From assembly GCF_004345245.1 (NCBI RefSeq), contig NZ_SLUQ01000006.1, forward strand, positions 434,001-498,000: a stretch of DNA of 64,000 nucleotides, given 5' to 3'. The stretch comes from Rhizobium sp. BK251. Its GTDB lineage: Bacteria; Pseudomonadota; Alphaproteobacteria; Rhizobiales; Rhizobiaceae. This document shows, piece by piece, positions 35,382 to 44,830 of this stretch. The notes below the pieces were generated by a model. That model had not been told where the DNA came from. It ran no database searches and saw nothing but the letters and a program-made list of their open reading frames with translations. The translations under genes were made by a program, and so were the position numbers. The stretch's first letter is position 1. Each line of letters opens with the position of its first letter.

Positions 35382-36932
35382 ATGACAAGAAAATCCGGCA
35401 TCCCTGCCAGTCAGGGGCAAATCTCCGTACTGCTGGCCGTTTGCCTGGCAGCGCTTGTGCTGCCGCTCAGTTTCTCCGGCGCTGCCATGGCGACCCATGC
35501 AATCGGCCAGGAACTCGGTGGCAGTACCGCAGCCAGGAACTGGATCACCAATTCCTTCATGCTGACCTTCGGCAGCTTCCTGATGACTGCGGGTGCGCTC
35601 TCCGATGTCTTCGGCCGCAAGCGCATCTTCCTTTCGGGCGTCACGCTCTTCGCCCTCGCTTCATTCGCCCTGAGTGTTGCCCCCTCGCTGGAAATCCTCA
35701 ATGCCCTGCGCGCGGTCCAGGGACTTGCCGCTGCGGCCGCGCTTGCCGGTGGATCGGCGGCGCTCGCCCAGGAATTTGAGGGCCATGCCCGCACCCGCGC
35801 CTTCAGCATGATCGGCACCACCTTCGGCCTCGGCCTTGCCTTCGGCCCGATCCTCTCGGGCTTCCTCATCGAAAGCCTCGGCTGGCGGTCGATCTTTCTT
35901 TCCGGCACGCTGATTGGCGCTCTATCGCTGCTGATTGCCATCCCGCGCATGAGGGAATCGAAGAATCCCGATGCAGCCGGCTTCGACTGGTACGGCGCAG
36001 CGACATTCACCGCGATGCTTTCGTTGCTGACCTTCGCCCTGATCGAAGGCCCCGCAAATGACTGGACGAGCCTCTATGTCCTGGCGCTCCTTGTCGGCGC
36101 CGCCGCATCGCTTGCGGCTTTCGTCCTGCTGGAGAACCGTGTGCGGCAGCCACTGCTCGATCTCTCGCTCTTCCGCTATGCCCGTTTCGTCGGCGTACAG
36201 GTCCTGCCGATCGCCACGACCTATTCCTATGTCGTGCTTTTGATCCTGCTGCCGCTGCGCTTCGTCGGTATCGAGGGCTATAGCGAGATCGAAGCTGGCC
36301 TGCTGATGCTCGCCCTCTCGGCCCCGATGCTCGTCGTGCCGCTGCTTGCTGCAACGCTTGCCCGCCGAATTGCCGCCGGCACGCTTGCAGGCACCGGCCT
36401 GCTGATCGCTGCCGCCGGCCTCTTCTATCTGAGCCGCATCGAGATCGGCGCGCATGCTTCAGCGCTCGTCGCGCCGCTCCTGTTAATTGGCATCGGCGCC
36501 GGCATGCCCTGGGGTTTGATGGACGGTCTTTCCATCACCGTCGTTCCGAAGGAGCGCGCCGGCATGGCGACCGGCATCTTCAACACGACGAAGGTGGCCG
36601 GCGAGGGCATCACGCTCGCCATGGTCAATGCAATCCTTGCTGCTTTCGCCTCGTCAACCCTCCAGCACGCAATGCCGGATGGCCGAACGACCGACGGGAT
36701 CGGCGAAGCCGCCCGGCATCTTGCGACAGGCGATCTTTCCAGGGCCGCCGACCTGCTGCCGGGAATTGCGCCGAAGATCCTGGCAACGGCCTATGGCATC
36801 GCTTTCGACGCGTTGATCTATGTGCTGATCACCATCACGCTCCTCGCTGCCGCGGTCGTCTTTGGACTGCTCGGCAATGCAACGGCAGCGGACGAGGAGC
36901 AGGCGGAAACGCTCGGCTCGCCCGCAGAATGA
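35382..36932 (+). CDS. MFS transporter, DHA2 (14-segment drug:proton antiporter) family
   Basis: 516-aa inner-membrane exporter with about 14 hydrophobic segments. It has the motif A variant GALSDVFGRKRIF after the second segment and the antiporter motif C (GLGLAFGPILSG) in the fifth. Drug or aromatic-compound efflux is the usual role. It is preceded by copy 1 of the 49-bp element and is divergent from a LysR regulator, so expression is probably induced by the exported compound. Confidence 0.9.
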   Translation: MTRKSGIPASQGQISVLLAVCLAALVLPLSFSGAAMATHAIGQELGGSTAARNWITNSFMLTFGSFLMTAGALSDVFGRKRIFLSGVTLFALASFALSVAPSLEILNALRAVQGLAAAAALAGGSAALAQEFEGHARTRAFSMIGTTFGLGLAFGPILSGFLIESLGWRSIFLSGTLIGALSLLIAIPRMRESKNPDAAGFDWYGAATFTAMLSLLTFALIEGPANDWTSLYVLALLVGAAASLAAFVLLENRVRQPLLDLSLFRYARFVGVQVLPIATTYSYVVLLILLPLRFVGIEGYSEIEAGLLMLALSAPMLVVPLLAATLARRIAAGTLAGTGLLIAAAGLFYLSRIEIGAHASALVAPLLLIGIGAGMPWGLMDGLSITVVPKERAGMATGIFNTTKVAGEGITLAMVNAILAAFASSTLQHAMPDGRTTDGIGEAARHLATGDLSRAADLLPGIAPKILATAYGIAFDALIYVLITITLLAAAVVFGLLGNATAADEEQAETLGSPAE

Positions 36933-37287
36933 TGAAATAGATCGCCCAGACAGCTGATGCACCGCCGGCAGCCAAGGCCGCGAAAGGTTGGGCCGCCCCC
37001 AGATCGGATGATCCTCCTCCGGAATCATCATCTGGGAGCGGCCCATCGGGCATCTTCCAATGGCTGGACTGGAAGCCATGATCCACATCCACGCACGGGC
37101 GATAAAGTCAGCCAGCACCGACATGCTGTCTCCCCTGCCACAATAATCCATCAAGTACCTTTATCGCTCCGAGGGATACAGAGCGTCGCATTGCCCGGCG
37201 TTTATCGCATCAACGTCCTAAGCCACATCTGTCCCAGAGTGCACGGCGGCCAACCGACTGCCGGCTCCGACAACAGAGGATGAAGAC
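36933..37287. other. 355-bp gap without a supported gene
   Basis: The gap between the MFS and epoxide-hydrolase genes. Copy 2 of the 49-bp element lies at 37160-37208. On the minus strand two overlapping frames run from about 37154 into the MFS gene, with MSVLADFIARAWMWIM in one and a hydrophobic AVWAIYFIIL stretch in the other. This might be a decayed small membrane-protein gene, but neither frame is convincing. Confidence 0.5.
37160..37208 (+). promoter_or_regulatory. 49-bp shared promoter element, copy 2 (before the epoxide hydrolase)
   Basis: Same length and register as copies 1 and 3; the core here is GGGATACAGAGCGTCGC followed by CCCGGCGTTTATCGC. It ends 79 bp before the epoxide-hydrolase start. 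Confidence 0.6.
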
Positions 37288-38564
37288 ATGTTTGGCTTGA
37301 ATACAGGCTTCGGTTTCAACAGCGAGAGCGATCTGTCGCTTTCCCGCAGACAATTGATGCAGGCCGCAGCGCTGGTCGGCGTGGCGCTCGCACCGCTACC
37401 GAGTTTCGGCGCGTCCGCCTCCGACACCGAACTCGTGCCCTTCAAAATCAACGTCCCCCAAGCCGATCTGGACGACCTGAAACTGAGGCTTGCCCGGACC
37501 CGCTGGCCGGAGCGCGAAACAGTCTCTGACGCCTCCCAGGGCGCCCAGCTCGACAAGATCAAGGCCTTGGTGGAATACTGGCGTACTGCATACGACTGGC
37601 GCCGTCTCGAGGCGCGGCTGAACGGCTATCCGCAGTTCAAGACCGAGATCGACGGCCTCGGCATCCACTTCCTGCACATCCGCTCGAAGCATGAGGACGC
37701 CCTGCCGCTGATCATGACACATGGCTGGCCGGGTTCGATCGTCGAATTCCTTGAGGTGATTGAACCGCTCACCGATCCTGCCGCCCATGGCGGCAAGGCC
37801 GAGGACGCCTTCCATGTGGTGCTGCCATCGATCCCCGGCCACGGTTTCAGCGACAAGCCGGCCGAAAAGGGCTGGAATCGCACCCGCATCGCCCATGCAT
37901 GGAACACGTTGATGCACCGCCTCGGCTATGACAGCTATGTCGCCCAGGGCGGCGATTGGGGCAGCGTCATCACCACCGAGATGGGCCTGCTGCGCGTCAA
38001 CGGCCTAAGGGCCATGCACGTCAACCTGCCCTTCGTCTTCCCGAACCCCTTCCGGCCAATCCGACACCAGAAGAACAGGTCGCGATCGATCAGGTGAAGC
38101 GCTTCGGTGGCGAAGGCTCGGCCTATTTCCAGATCCACGCCACGCGGCCGCAAACCATAGGCTATGCGCTCGCCGACTCGCCATCCGGCCAAGCCGCCTG
38201 GATCTACGAGAAGTTCGCCTCCTGGAGTGACAGCAACGGCAATCCCGAGAGCGTCCTTACCTACGACCAGATGCTTGACGACATCATGTTCTACTGGATC
38301 ACCGACAGCGGCGCCTCCTCGGCCCGCATGTATGCCGAGAATGCCGATCTGACCTTCTTCTCGATCCCGGTCGACATTCCGACCGGCGTCTCGGTCTTCC
38401 CCGGCGAGATCTTCACGACGCCGAGATCTTGGTCGGAACGCACCTTCAGCAAGCTGGTCTACTGGAACCGGACGGCCAAGGGCGGCCACTTCGCCGCCTT
38501 CGAGCAACCGAAGATCTTCACGAACGAAGTGCGGGCTGCGTTTTCGAGCCTTCGACACAGATAG
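37288..38564 (+). pseudogene. Epoxide hydrolase, interrupted by a one-base frameshift
   Basis: Two consecutive frames together make one alpha/beta-hydrolase of the epoxide-hydrolase N-terminal (EHN) family, about 424 aa. Frame one (to 38097) has a Tat-like leader (SRRQLMQAAALVG), the EHN domain, the HGWPGS oxyanion region and the nucleophile motif GGDWGS. The other frame continues from about 38050 with PTPEEQVAIDQVKRFGGEGS, the cap, and the catalytic-His motif GGHFAAFE near the end. The shift fits loss of one C in the four-C run at 38046-38049: with five Cs the protein reads through as NPLPANPTPEEQ. As written, the product is truncated and lacks its His. A real mutation or a homopolymer sequencing error are both possible. 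Confidence 0.82.
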
Positions 38565-38602
38565 CACCGGCCCGCACACCACGAATGCAATAACGGCTCA
38601 CG

Positions 38603-38651
38603 ATTGTCTCCCGAGGAGCGACAGAGCATCGCGTCTCGCCGGATTTATCCG
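38603..38651 (+). promoter_or_regulatory. 49-bp shared promoter element, copy 3 (before the GST gene)
   Basis: Ungapped match to copies 1 and 2, the most diverged at its right end: GCGACAGAGCATCGCGT followed by CCGGATTTATCC. It ends 62 bp before the GST start. Confidence 0.55.
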
Positions 38652-38713
38652 AAGAGAGCGACAGAATAGCCTCTCGTCATCGACATCAACTTCCGCAAAA
38701 AGGAAACCAGATC

Positions 38714-39361
38714 ATGAAACTCTATATTGCTGACGATACCTGCTCCCGCGCCGTCCAGCTCATTGCCAACGAAATCGGCCTCACCCCGGAGATCGTCCAC
38801 TATGACGTCTTCGGCAGGAGTGCCTCAAATGGCGATGACTTCGCCAAGGTCAATCCGCTCCTCTATGTCCCGGCGCTGTCGCTGGACAATCAAGAGGGGA
38901 TATTGGCGGAGACGACCGTCGTCATTTCCTACCTGGCGGACCAGCATCCCGAGGCAGGACTGATCCCGGCTCACGGCACGCTCGAGCGTGCAAAGCTTGA
39001 CCAACTGCTCGTCTTCATGGCGACGGAAATTGCCCAGAAGCATATTCCGCTCATGCGCAAGCTCCTGACCGTCGAGGGTATCGAGTTCACAACCAACAAG
39101 CTGCTCACCGCCTACAAGGTTCTGGACGATCGTCTTGCCGACGGGCGACCCTATCTCCTTGGCGACAAGTTCAGCGTCGCCGACGCCTATGCCTGGGCGA
39201 CCCTTTGGGTTCGTCGTTCCGGGGTGGACATCGGTCATCTGAAAAATTTCGCGGCCTGGAAGGCTAGGATCGACGCCCGCCCGGCCGCCATAAAGGCGTT
39301 GCAGGACGAAGCCGAGATCGTCGCCATCCACAGGGCACAGATCGACGCCCGCGCAGCCTAA
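38714..39361 (+). CDS. Glutathione S-transferase
   Basis: 215-aa cytosolic GST. The N-terminal thioredoxin-like domain begins KLYIADDTCSRAVQLIANEIG and includes PALSLDNQEGILAETTVV (glutathione-binding Glu-Thr). The C-terminal helical domain contains the conserved folding Asp in LGDKFSVADAYAW. It conjugates glutathione to electrophiles. With the MFS exporter and epoxide hydrolase it forms a detoxification set linked by the shared 49-bp element. Confidence 0.92.
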   Translation: MKLYIADDTCSRAVQLIANEIGLTPEIVHYDVFGRSASNGDDFAKVNPLLYVPALSLDNQEGILAETTVVISYLADQHPEAGLIPAHGTLERAKLDQLLVFMATEIAQKHIPLMRKLLTVEGIEFTTNKLLTAYKVLDDRLADGRPYLLGDKFSVADAYAWATLWVRRSGVDIGHLKNFAAWKARIDARPAAIKALQDEAEIVAIHRAQIDARAA

Positions 39362-39410
39362 TTTGCAAATGCGGAGTTGCGACAAATGCGTCGCAACTCC
39401 CTCGGCCGGT

Positions 39411-40793
39411 CTAGAACTGTCTGGCATCCGAAACTGGGGGCGACGCACCTGCCAGGACCTGCGCGACCTGTCTGGCCTGCACACGGATATCGGGTACTGC
39501 GGTGATTTCCCAGAATTGTCCAGCCGTCAGCGCTCCCACCGCATGGATCTGCACCCCCTTCTCCTCGCCTGAGCGAGACACGCGGGATTGGCCGTCGACG
39601 GCAATACCGAGGCGGAGCGGGTCGGCAGAGATAAGTTTCTGGCGGAGCATCTCTCTCAACAGCGGAGAATGGTCGATGCCGGCCCGCTCCATTCCCGTGC
39701 AGTTCACCACCCAATCCGCATCAAGCGACAGAACATCCTTGCGGCCTCTTGCCCTGTATCGGAGCCGCAACCCGTCATTAGTCTCTTCTATTTCCTGCAG
39801 GTACCCGGCATGGAGTACGACCTTGCCATCGTGGACAAGGTCTTGGAAACGTTGAAAAACTTCAGGGCCGACACGGTGGCGGTGAATGTTCCACCAAGGC
39901 AAGGCATGGCGCAGGAACCGTGCGCGCTCGCTTTTGTCCAGGCGTTGCCACAGAGCCTGGGTTTGCGGACGCAATCCATCCATGACGTCTCGCCAGTCAC
40001 CCGTCTTCCTGCTCTCGTCCCGCAGTGATCGCAGGAGTTTGCTCATCCGTGTCGGCAAGGCCGCTATATCGATCGATGCAGCATGATGCGGGTTTCGGCT
40101 GTGGCCATGCGGCGCCAGACCGCGCCGCGACAGCACGTCCACCTGCCCCTCGAAACCATGAGCGGACAAAGCCAGGACCTGATCGATCATCGTGAGCCCC
40201 GACCCAAGAATACACACCCTGTCCTTCGCCCCCACCTTATGGAGCCAGGAGAGGCGCCATGGGTTCTTCACGACTCGCGTACGGGCGGCGGCGGACAGGT
40301 GGCCAAGATCGACCGGAAGTTTCGCATTGCCGACCCCGAGACAGAGAACGACGCTGCGCGCCGCGATCTCGTCGCCATTGTCCAGGAAGAACGCCAACGA
40401 GCTGCGATATTGCTCCATACAGCCTGTCGCCTTGGCTTTTATGAAATCGACCCTGCAACGCGACTTTCTGTTCCTCAGCAGTGACGCCAGCGTGTCGCGA
40501 ACATAGAGCCCGTAGTCATTACGGGACGCGAAGTCGCCCGCACTCAGCGAGCGGTCATGCTCGGACAACCACTGGACGAAGGCATCCGGCCGGTCGGGAA
40601 ACAGGCTCATCCGGGCCGCCGGCACGTTCAAACGATGCAGATAGAGCTCCGTGCGATAGGCAGTGCCGCGACCAAAGCCCGGATCGTCGCCAATGACGGC
40701 GATAGCGGATGATGCAGGCAGGAGCTCAATGAGATTGCAGACGGTGGCGATTGCGGAGAAACCGGATCCGACGACAACGACATCGTATATCAA
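39411..40793 (-). CDS. FAD/NAD(P)-binding oxidoreductase (NAD_binding_9 type)
   Basis: 460-aa flavoprotein with an N-terminal dinucleotide loop (VVVGSGFSAIATVCNLIE) and a second loop (VCILGSGLTMIDQVLAL) near the middle. The pattern is that of the FAD-NAD(P)-binding family often seen beside siderophore or hydroxylation genes. I used a TTG start (first residues MIYDVVVVGSG) because GGGAGG lies six bases upstream; a GTG 48 bases earlier is in frame without a ribosome site. It stands alone; substrate unknown. Confidence 0.83.
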   Translation of the reverse strand: MIYDVVVVGSGFSAIATVCNLIELLPASSAIAVIGDDPGFGRGTAYRTELYLHRLNVPAARMSLFPDRPDAFVQWLSEHDRSLSAGDFASRNDYGLYVRDTLASLLRNRKSRCRVDFIKAKATGCMEQYRSSLAFFLDNGDEIAARSVVLCLGVGNAKLPVDLGHLSAAARTRVVKNPWRLSWLHKVGAKDRVCILGSGLTMIDQVLALSAHGFEGQVDVLSRRGLAPHGHSRNPHHAASIDIAALPTRMSKLLRSLRDESRKTGDWRDVMDGLRPQTQALWQRLDKSERARFLRHALPWWNIHRHRVGPEVFQRFQDLVHDGKVVLHAGYLQEIEETNDGLRLRYRARGRKDVLSLDADWVVNCTGMERAGIDHSPLLREMLRQKLISADPLRLGIAVDGQSRVSRSGEEKGVQIHAVGALTAGQFWEITAVPDIRVQARQVAQVLAGASPPVSDARQF

Positions 40794-41021
40794 TGCGCCC
40801 TCCCGGCTGATACCCAGTACGAAACGCGCAGTTGTCGCCACGGTTCAGACGCTTGGCGGTTACCGCGCTTCGCCAGCAGTAAACTACTTGTTCTGCTGAA
40901 ACGGCAAGGGCTGAGTTGTGTTCTTGCTGGGGACATGATCCTTGCGGGAATTTCGGCGGCGGGCGATCCGGGCAGGCTTTTCAACCCGCCTGCGTCCTAT
41001 TCGGGCGTGCTTTCAAGGCAG

Positions 41022-41165
41022 TCAGATCAGTCCGGCCACAAGGGCAAAGAGGAACGCGAAGGACATCGCGGTTGTGGCGATCTGCAGGGCGGCCTCAGCG
41101 CGCGAAAACCATCGCGCATCAGCGCGTCGAGATGGCCTCAGGGAAAACTCGGTAACAACGGCCAT
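41022..41165 (-). CDS. Small single-pass membrane protein, 47 aa
   Basis: A short frame on the minus strand with AAGGAG seven bases before its ATG. The product has an Arg-rich N-terminal half (RPSRRADARWFSRAE) and one C-terminal hydrophobic helix (IATTAMSFAFLFALVAGLI), so it should sit in the inner membrane with the basic part in the cytoplasm. It lies alone in the 650-bp gap between the flavoprotein and the FMN reductase; I see no other gene at 40794-41021 or 41166-41447. Function unknown. Confidence 0.6.
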   Translation of the reverse strand: MAVVTEFSLRPSRRADARWFSRAEAALQIATTAMSFAFLFALVAGLI

Positions 41166-41447
41166 GGTGCTGCTCCTTCAATACCATGCCCCACCCGCAG
41201 CTCTCCAGAAGGAGAGTTCATATTCGCGGGCGGATGGGTCACGCGTCGCGATCGGCGCAATCGCTTGAGGTGAGCGTGACGGACCTATTCTCAACAGGCG
41301 ATCGAGCCCTGCCTTCACGCTTTGAAGAAAACCGACGTCCATGGGCACCTCCGTAACTGTGAAAGCCTTTGCTGCCAGGCACGTCAGGAAATTCCTCCTG
41401 GCGCTGGCAAGACGCTCAACCGGTGGCGTCGCCCCGCCGGAGTTTCC

Positions 41448-42008
41448 CTATTCGGCCGCGGCCAGCGCCGGGCTGATGCGGGGAAAGAAGGCAGCGAGTT
41501 CGCCGACCACGTCCCCGATGCGTTTGGAAAGCTGCTCCGATGAAACGGCGTAGTCCGAGAAATCGCGGTCCGATGCATAGACGGCCGTTGGCAGCGTATG
41601 CGCCATGAAGAAGCCGAAGAGCGGACGGAGTTGATGCTCGACCATCAGCGCGTGACGATCGCCGCCGCCCGTCGCGGCGATGATGATCGGCTTGCCGCGC
41701 AATTCGTGCGGCTCGACAAGATCGATCAGATGCTTGAACAGGCCGGGATAGGACCCTTTGTAGGTCGGCGAGCCGACAACCAGCGCATCAGCCCTGACGA
41801 TATCGTCGATCACCTTGGCTGCCTGATCATCGAGGTCCTTGCGCCAAAGGGCGCTCCCAAGCGATGGGCCGACATCGTGCAGATCGTAGGTGGTGGTTGA
41901 AAAGCCGTATTGAGCGCTTGCAAGATCGGCAATGTGCCTGACAAGCGCAAGCGTCTTCGACGGCCGGTTGAAGCTGCCCGCAATGCCGACGAGTTTGAAG
42001 CCTGCCAT
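41448..42008 (-). CDS. NADPH-dependent FMN reductase (MsuE/SsuE type)
   Basis: 186-aa flavodoxin-fold reductase. The FMN phosphate loop (GIAGSFNRPSKTLALV) and GSPTYKGSYPGLFKHLIDLV are those of the SsuE/MsuE group, which supplies FMNH2 to separate monooxygenases in organosulfur use. It is downstream of the NtaA-type monooxygenase on the same strand but 184 bp away, across an A+T-rich stretch, so it may have its own promoter. Both two-component monooxygenases and the SfnB/DszC-type enzymes in this island need such a reductase. Confidence 0.9.
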   Translation of the reverse strand: MAGFKLVGIAGSFNRPSKTLALVRHIADLASAQYGFSTTTYDLHDVGPSLGSALWRKDLDDQAAKVIDDIVRADALVVGSPTYKGSYPGLFKHLIDLVEPHELRGKPIIIAATGGGDRHALMVEHQLRPLFGFFMAHTLPTAVYASDRDFSDYAVSSEQLSKRIGDVVGELAAFFPRISPALAAAE

Positions 42009-42192
42009 CGCATATCCTCTTAATGTTTCGCCTAATATTGTCTATGAAATTACTGGATTAAAGGAACGGGCGTTTCTCATTCGCTCTTAAATAGAAAAAC
42101 TATCCTTCGTTCGATTGCCGCCGGAAGGGGTTCTACCTGATCGCGCAACCCGCCCGGCAAGGAGGGCGAGAACGGCAGCAGCGCGCGCGGCC

Positions 42193-43569
42193 TTACGAGC
42201 CGCCGCCACGACGGAACCGCGCCTGCACAGCAGGATGCGAGACAGGCAGTCGATCGCCGAGCCCGAACAGCTTTTGCCGCAGCGAACCGGCCTCATAGGC
42301 CGTCTTGTATCGCCCTTGTTCCTGCAGGACGGGAACGACGTGGGCGACGAAATCTTCGTAGCTTTCCGGCACGACCGTGCGCGTCAGGTTGAAGCCGTCG
42401 ATCTCGCCCTCGTCTATCCAGTTGGCAAGCTCGGCCGCAACCATCGATCCGTCGCCTACAATGACGGGATAGCGGCCACCCACGGCCAGCTCGGCCAGGA
42501 GCTGGCGCTTCGTCCAGCCGCGCTGCTTGGCAAGCTGGGTAGCGGACTGGATGGCGTTGGACGTGCCATAGGTGATCTGATCGTCGAGCTCGTAGCGAGA
42601 AAAGTCGATGCCTGTGCTTGCCGAGAAGTGCGCAAGCCCGGCTTCGGGGCTGGCGTGTTGTAGATACTCGCGGTGCCTGTCTTCGGCGTGCCTAGCCGTC
42701 TCGCCGGTAATCACCGTGATGCCGACAAAGATCTTCATGTCCTCCGGCCTTCGCCCGGCCTCCAGCGCCTCCTGCCGCAGCGCGCGAGAAGCGGCTTTGG
42801 CGGCCGCCTTGTCGGTGGCCGTGACGAACACGCACTCGGCATGCCGCGCCGCAAATTTCCGGCCCCTGCCTGAAGTACCAGCCTGGTAGAGCACCGGCGT
42901 GCGCTGCAGCGAAGGCTCGGCCAGATGATATCCATGCGACCGGTAGAAACGACCTTCATGCGCGATCGGACGCACCTTGGAGGGGTCGGCGAAGACGCGG
43001 TTCGCCTTGTCGAGGACGACGGCATCGTCATCCCAGCTTCCCTCCCAGAGCTTGTAAAGCACGTCCATGTATTCGTCGGCGCGATCGTAACGGCTGTCGT
43101 GCTCGGCCTGGGCGTCCTGCCCGAGGGCGCGGGCGGCGCTGTCGAGATAGCCGGTGACGATGTTCCAGCCGACCCTGCCATCGGTCAGGTGGTCCAGCGT
43201 CGACATACGCCGCGCGAAAAGATAGGGCTCGTCCGAATTCAGGTTGACCGTAATGCCGAAGCCCAGGTTCTTCGTCACCGCCGCCATTGCCGATACGAGA
43301 AGCAGCGGGTCGTTGACCGGCAGCTGGATGGATTCCCTCAGCGTCAGCTCCACGGAACCCCGGTAGACGTCGTAGACGCCGATGATATCGGCCAGGAATA
43401 TCCCGTCGAAGAGGCCCTTCTCCAGCGTCGCGGCAAGCGAGGTCCAGTAGTCGAGGCTCTTGTAGCGATGGGACTGGTCTCGCGGATGCGCCCATAGTCC
43501 ATGGTTGATATGGCCGACGGAGTTCATGTTGAACGCGTTCAGCAGGATCTGTTTCTTCATTGCCGTCAT
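42193..43569 (-). CDS. FMNH2-dependent monooxygenase of the NtaA/SnaA/DszA family (LLM class)
   Basis: 458-aa luciferase-like TIM-barrel monooxygenase. The start LNAFNMNSVGHINHGLWAHP and the block GRVGWNIVTGYLDSAARALG are diagnostic of the nitrilotriacetate monooxygenase group, which also contains DszA and pristinamycin SnaA. It would oxidise an imported organosulfur (or aminocarboxylate) compound using FMNH2 from the adjacent reductase. An internal ATG three codons later is an equal start choice. It follows the SfnB-type gene by 15 bp. A paralogue is encoded at 60411-61808. Confidence 0.9.
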   Translation of the reverse strand: MTAMKKQILLNAFNMNSVGHINHGLWAHPRDQSHRYKSLDYWTSLAATLEKGLFDGIFLADIIGVYDVYRGSVELTLRESIQLPVNDPLLLVSAMAAVTKNLGFGITVNLNSDEPYLFARRMSTLDHLTDGRVGWNIVTGYLDSAARALGQDAQAEHDSRYDRADEYMDVLYKLWEGSWDDDAVVLDKANRVFADPSKVRPIAHEGRFYRSHGYHLAEPSLQRTPVLYQAGTSGRGRKFAARHAECVFVTATDKAAAKAASRALRQEALEAGRRPEDMKIFVGITVITGETARHAEDRHREYLQHASPEAGLAHFSASTGIDFSRYELDDQITYGTSNAIQSATQLAKQRGWTKRQLLAELAVGGRYPVIVGDGSMVAAELANWIDEGEIDGFNLTRTVVPESYEDFVAHVVPVLQEQGRYKTAYEAGSLRQKLFGLGDRLPVSHPAVQARFRRGGGS

Positions 43570-43584
43570 TGTCCGATTGCCGCG

Positions 43585-44823
43585 TTAGATCGCGCCATGG
43601 CGCGGCGGGAGCTTGCCGTTGAGGTAATAATTCCCGATCGCCTGGTATTTCCAGCGAACCGGATCGTGGAGCGTGTGGGTGCGCACGTTGCGCCAGTATC
43701 GGTCGAGATTGTCTTCGCTGAGCGTCGAGGAAGTCCCGGAAAGCTCGAAGAGCTTGTTGGCAGCCAGCAGCCCCGCCTTCGTCGCCAGGATCTTTGCCTC
43801 CGCAACGGCAATCGAGGCGCGGGCGACGGAATCCGCGTTCATATCCTCCTGCGCAGCATCGACGGCCGCCGCCGCCCGAACGAGAAGCGCCTCCGCCGCG
43901 CGCAGCCTGACCTTCACCTCACCGATATGGTGAAGCGCCAGCGGATCGTCCGCCGCGCGCTCCACCTTGGCGTCGATCCAAGGGCGAGCCCGCTCGCGGA
44001 TGAACCGCAGCATCTCTTCGTAGGCGCCCTGTCCTATGCCGAGGTCGATCGCTGCATGCATGATCTGCGCATGCGGGCCTATCGTGGTCGGGCGGTCGAA
44101 GGACGCCTGGAATGGGACGATCCAGCGCTTCTCGACTGGGACGCGCTCGAACTGCACCGAGCCGCTGCCGGTCACGCGCTGACCGAAGCCGTCCCAATCG
44201 TCGATGATCGTCACGCCTGGTGCATTGCGCGGCACGAACACCAGATAGGAGACCTGCCTACCCTGCTCCTCGGCTATCGCCAGCGTCGGTATCCAGTGCG
44301 CGTAGATCGCACCCGTGCAATAGAACTTCTGTCCTTCGACATACCAGTCGCCGTCCTCGCTGTAGAGGCGCGTGCGCCGGATGAAGTCGCGCCTTCCGAT
44401 CTCGGCAAGCGCGTTTCCGAACCGCTCCCCCGCAAGAACGCGATCATAGAAGAAGCGCTTCTGCTCCCAGCTCGCCCCGACGCGGAGCACTTCAAGGGCA
44501 TAATAGTGGTTCTGCGGGATCTGCGACAACGAACCGTCCGCCACGCCGATGGTCGCGATCACCTTGGCAAGAGTAGCCGTCGAAACACCCGGGCCACCGA
44601 ACTCCTTCGGCACCGTAATCCCCCACAGACCGCTTGCCGTGAATTCGTCAAGTTCCTTCCATGGAAGCTGTCTTTCGCTATCGCGCTTTGAAGCTCCGGC
44701 GGCAAAGCTGTGCGCAAGCCGGGCAGCAACTTCAAGGGCATGGGAATCGCCCTCGATGAGATCGGGCACGCGCGAAGGCGGCGCGGCGGGAGAGACGGGC
44801 TCGGTTCGTGCGGAAGACGTCAT
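43585..44823 (-). CDS. SfnB/DszC-type flavin oxidoreductase (acyl-CoA-dehydrogenase fold)
   Basis: 412 aa with the three-part acyl-CoA-dehydrogenase fold. The family marks for sulfur-acquisition members are IPQNHYYALEVL near 105-116, DDWDGFGQRVTGSGSV in the middle and RTHTLHDPVRWKY at the C-terminus. Such enzymes use FMNH2 and O2 and act on sulfides or sulfones rather than on acyl-CoA; SfnB is linked to dimethylsulfone use and DszC to dibenzothiophene. The ATG has GAGGAAC upstream and lies seven bases after the previous paralogue. Confidence 0.88.
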   Translation of the reverse strand: MTSSARTEPVSPAAPPSRVPDLIEGDSHALEVAARLAHSFAAGASKRDSERQLPWKELDEFTASGLWGITVPKEFGGPGVSTATLAKVIATIGVADGSLSQIPQNHYYALEVLRVGASWEQKRFFYDRVLAGERFGNALAEIGRRDFIRRTRLYSEDGDWYVEGQKFYCTGAIYAHWIPTLAIAEEQGRQVSYLVFVPRNAPGVTIIDDWDGFGQRVTGSGSVQFERVPVEKRWIVPFQASFDRPTTIGPHAQIMHAAIDLGIGQGAYEEMLRFIRERARPWIDAKVERAADDPLALHHIGEVKVRLRAAEALLVRAAAAVDAAQEDMNADSVARASIAVAEAKILATKAGLLAANKLFELSGTSSTLSEDNLDRYWRNVRTHTLHDPVRWKYQAIGNYYLNGKLPPRHGAI

Positions 44824-44830
44824 GTGTTCC

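Noticed and set aside
36654..37154. A minus-strand frame starting MMDYCGRGDSMSVLADF
   Set aside because: It runs into the antisense of the MFS gene, lacks a domain, and the hydrophobic continuation is in another frame. Kept only as a possible remnant in the gap description.
41341..41553. A plus-strand 70-codon frame starting MGTSVTVKAFAARHV
   Set aside because: No Shine-Dalgarno sequence and a long overlap with the FMN reductase on the other strand.
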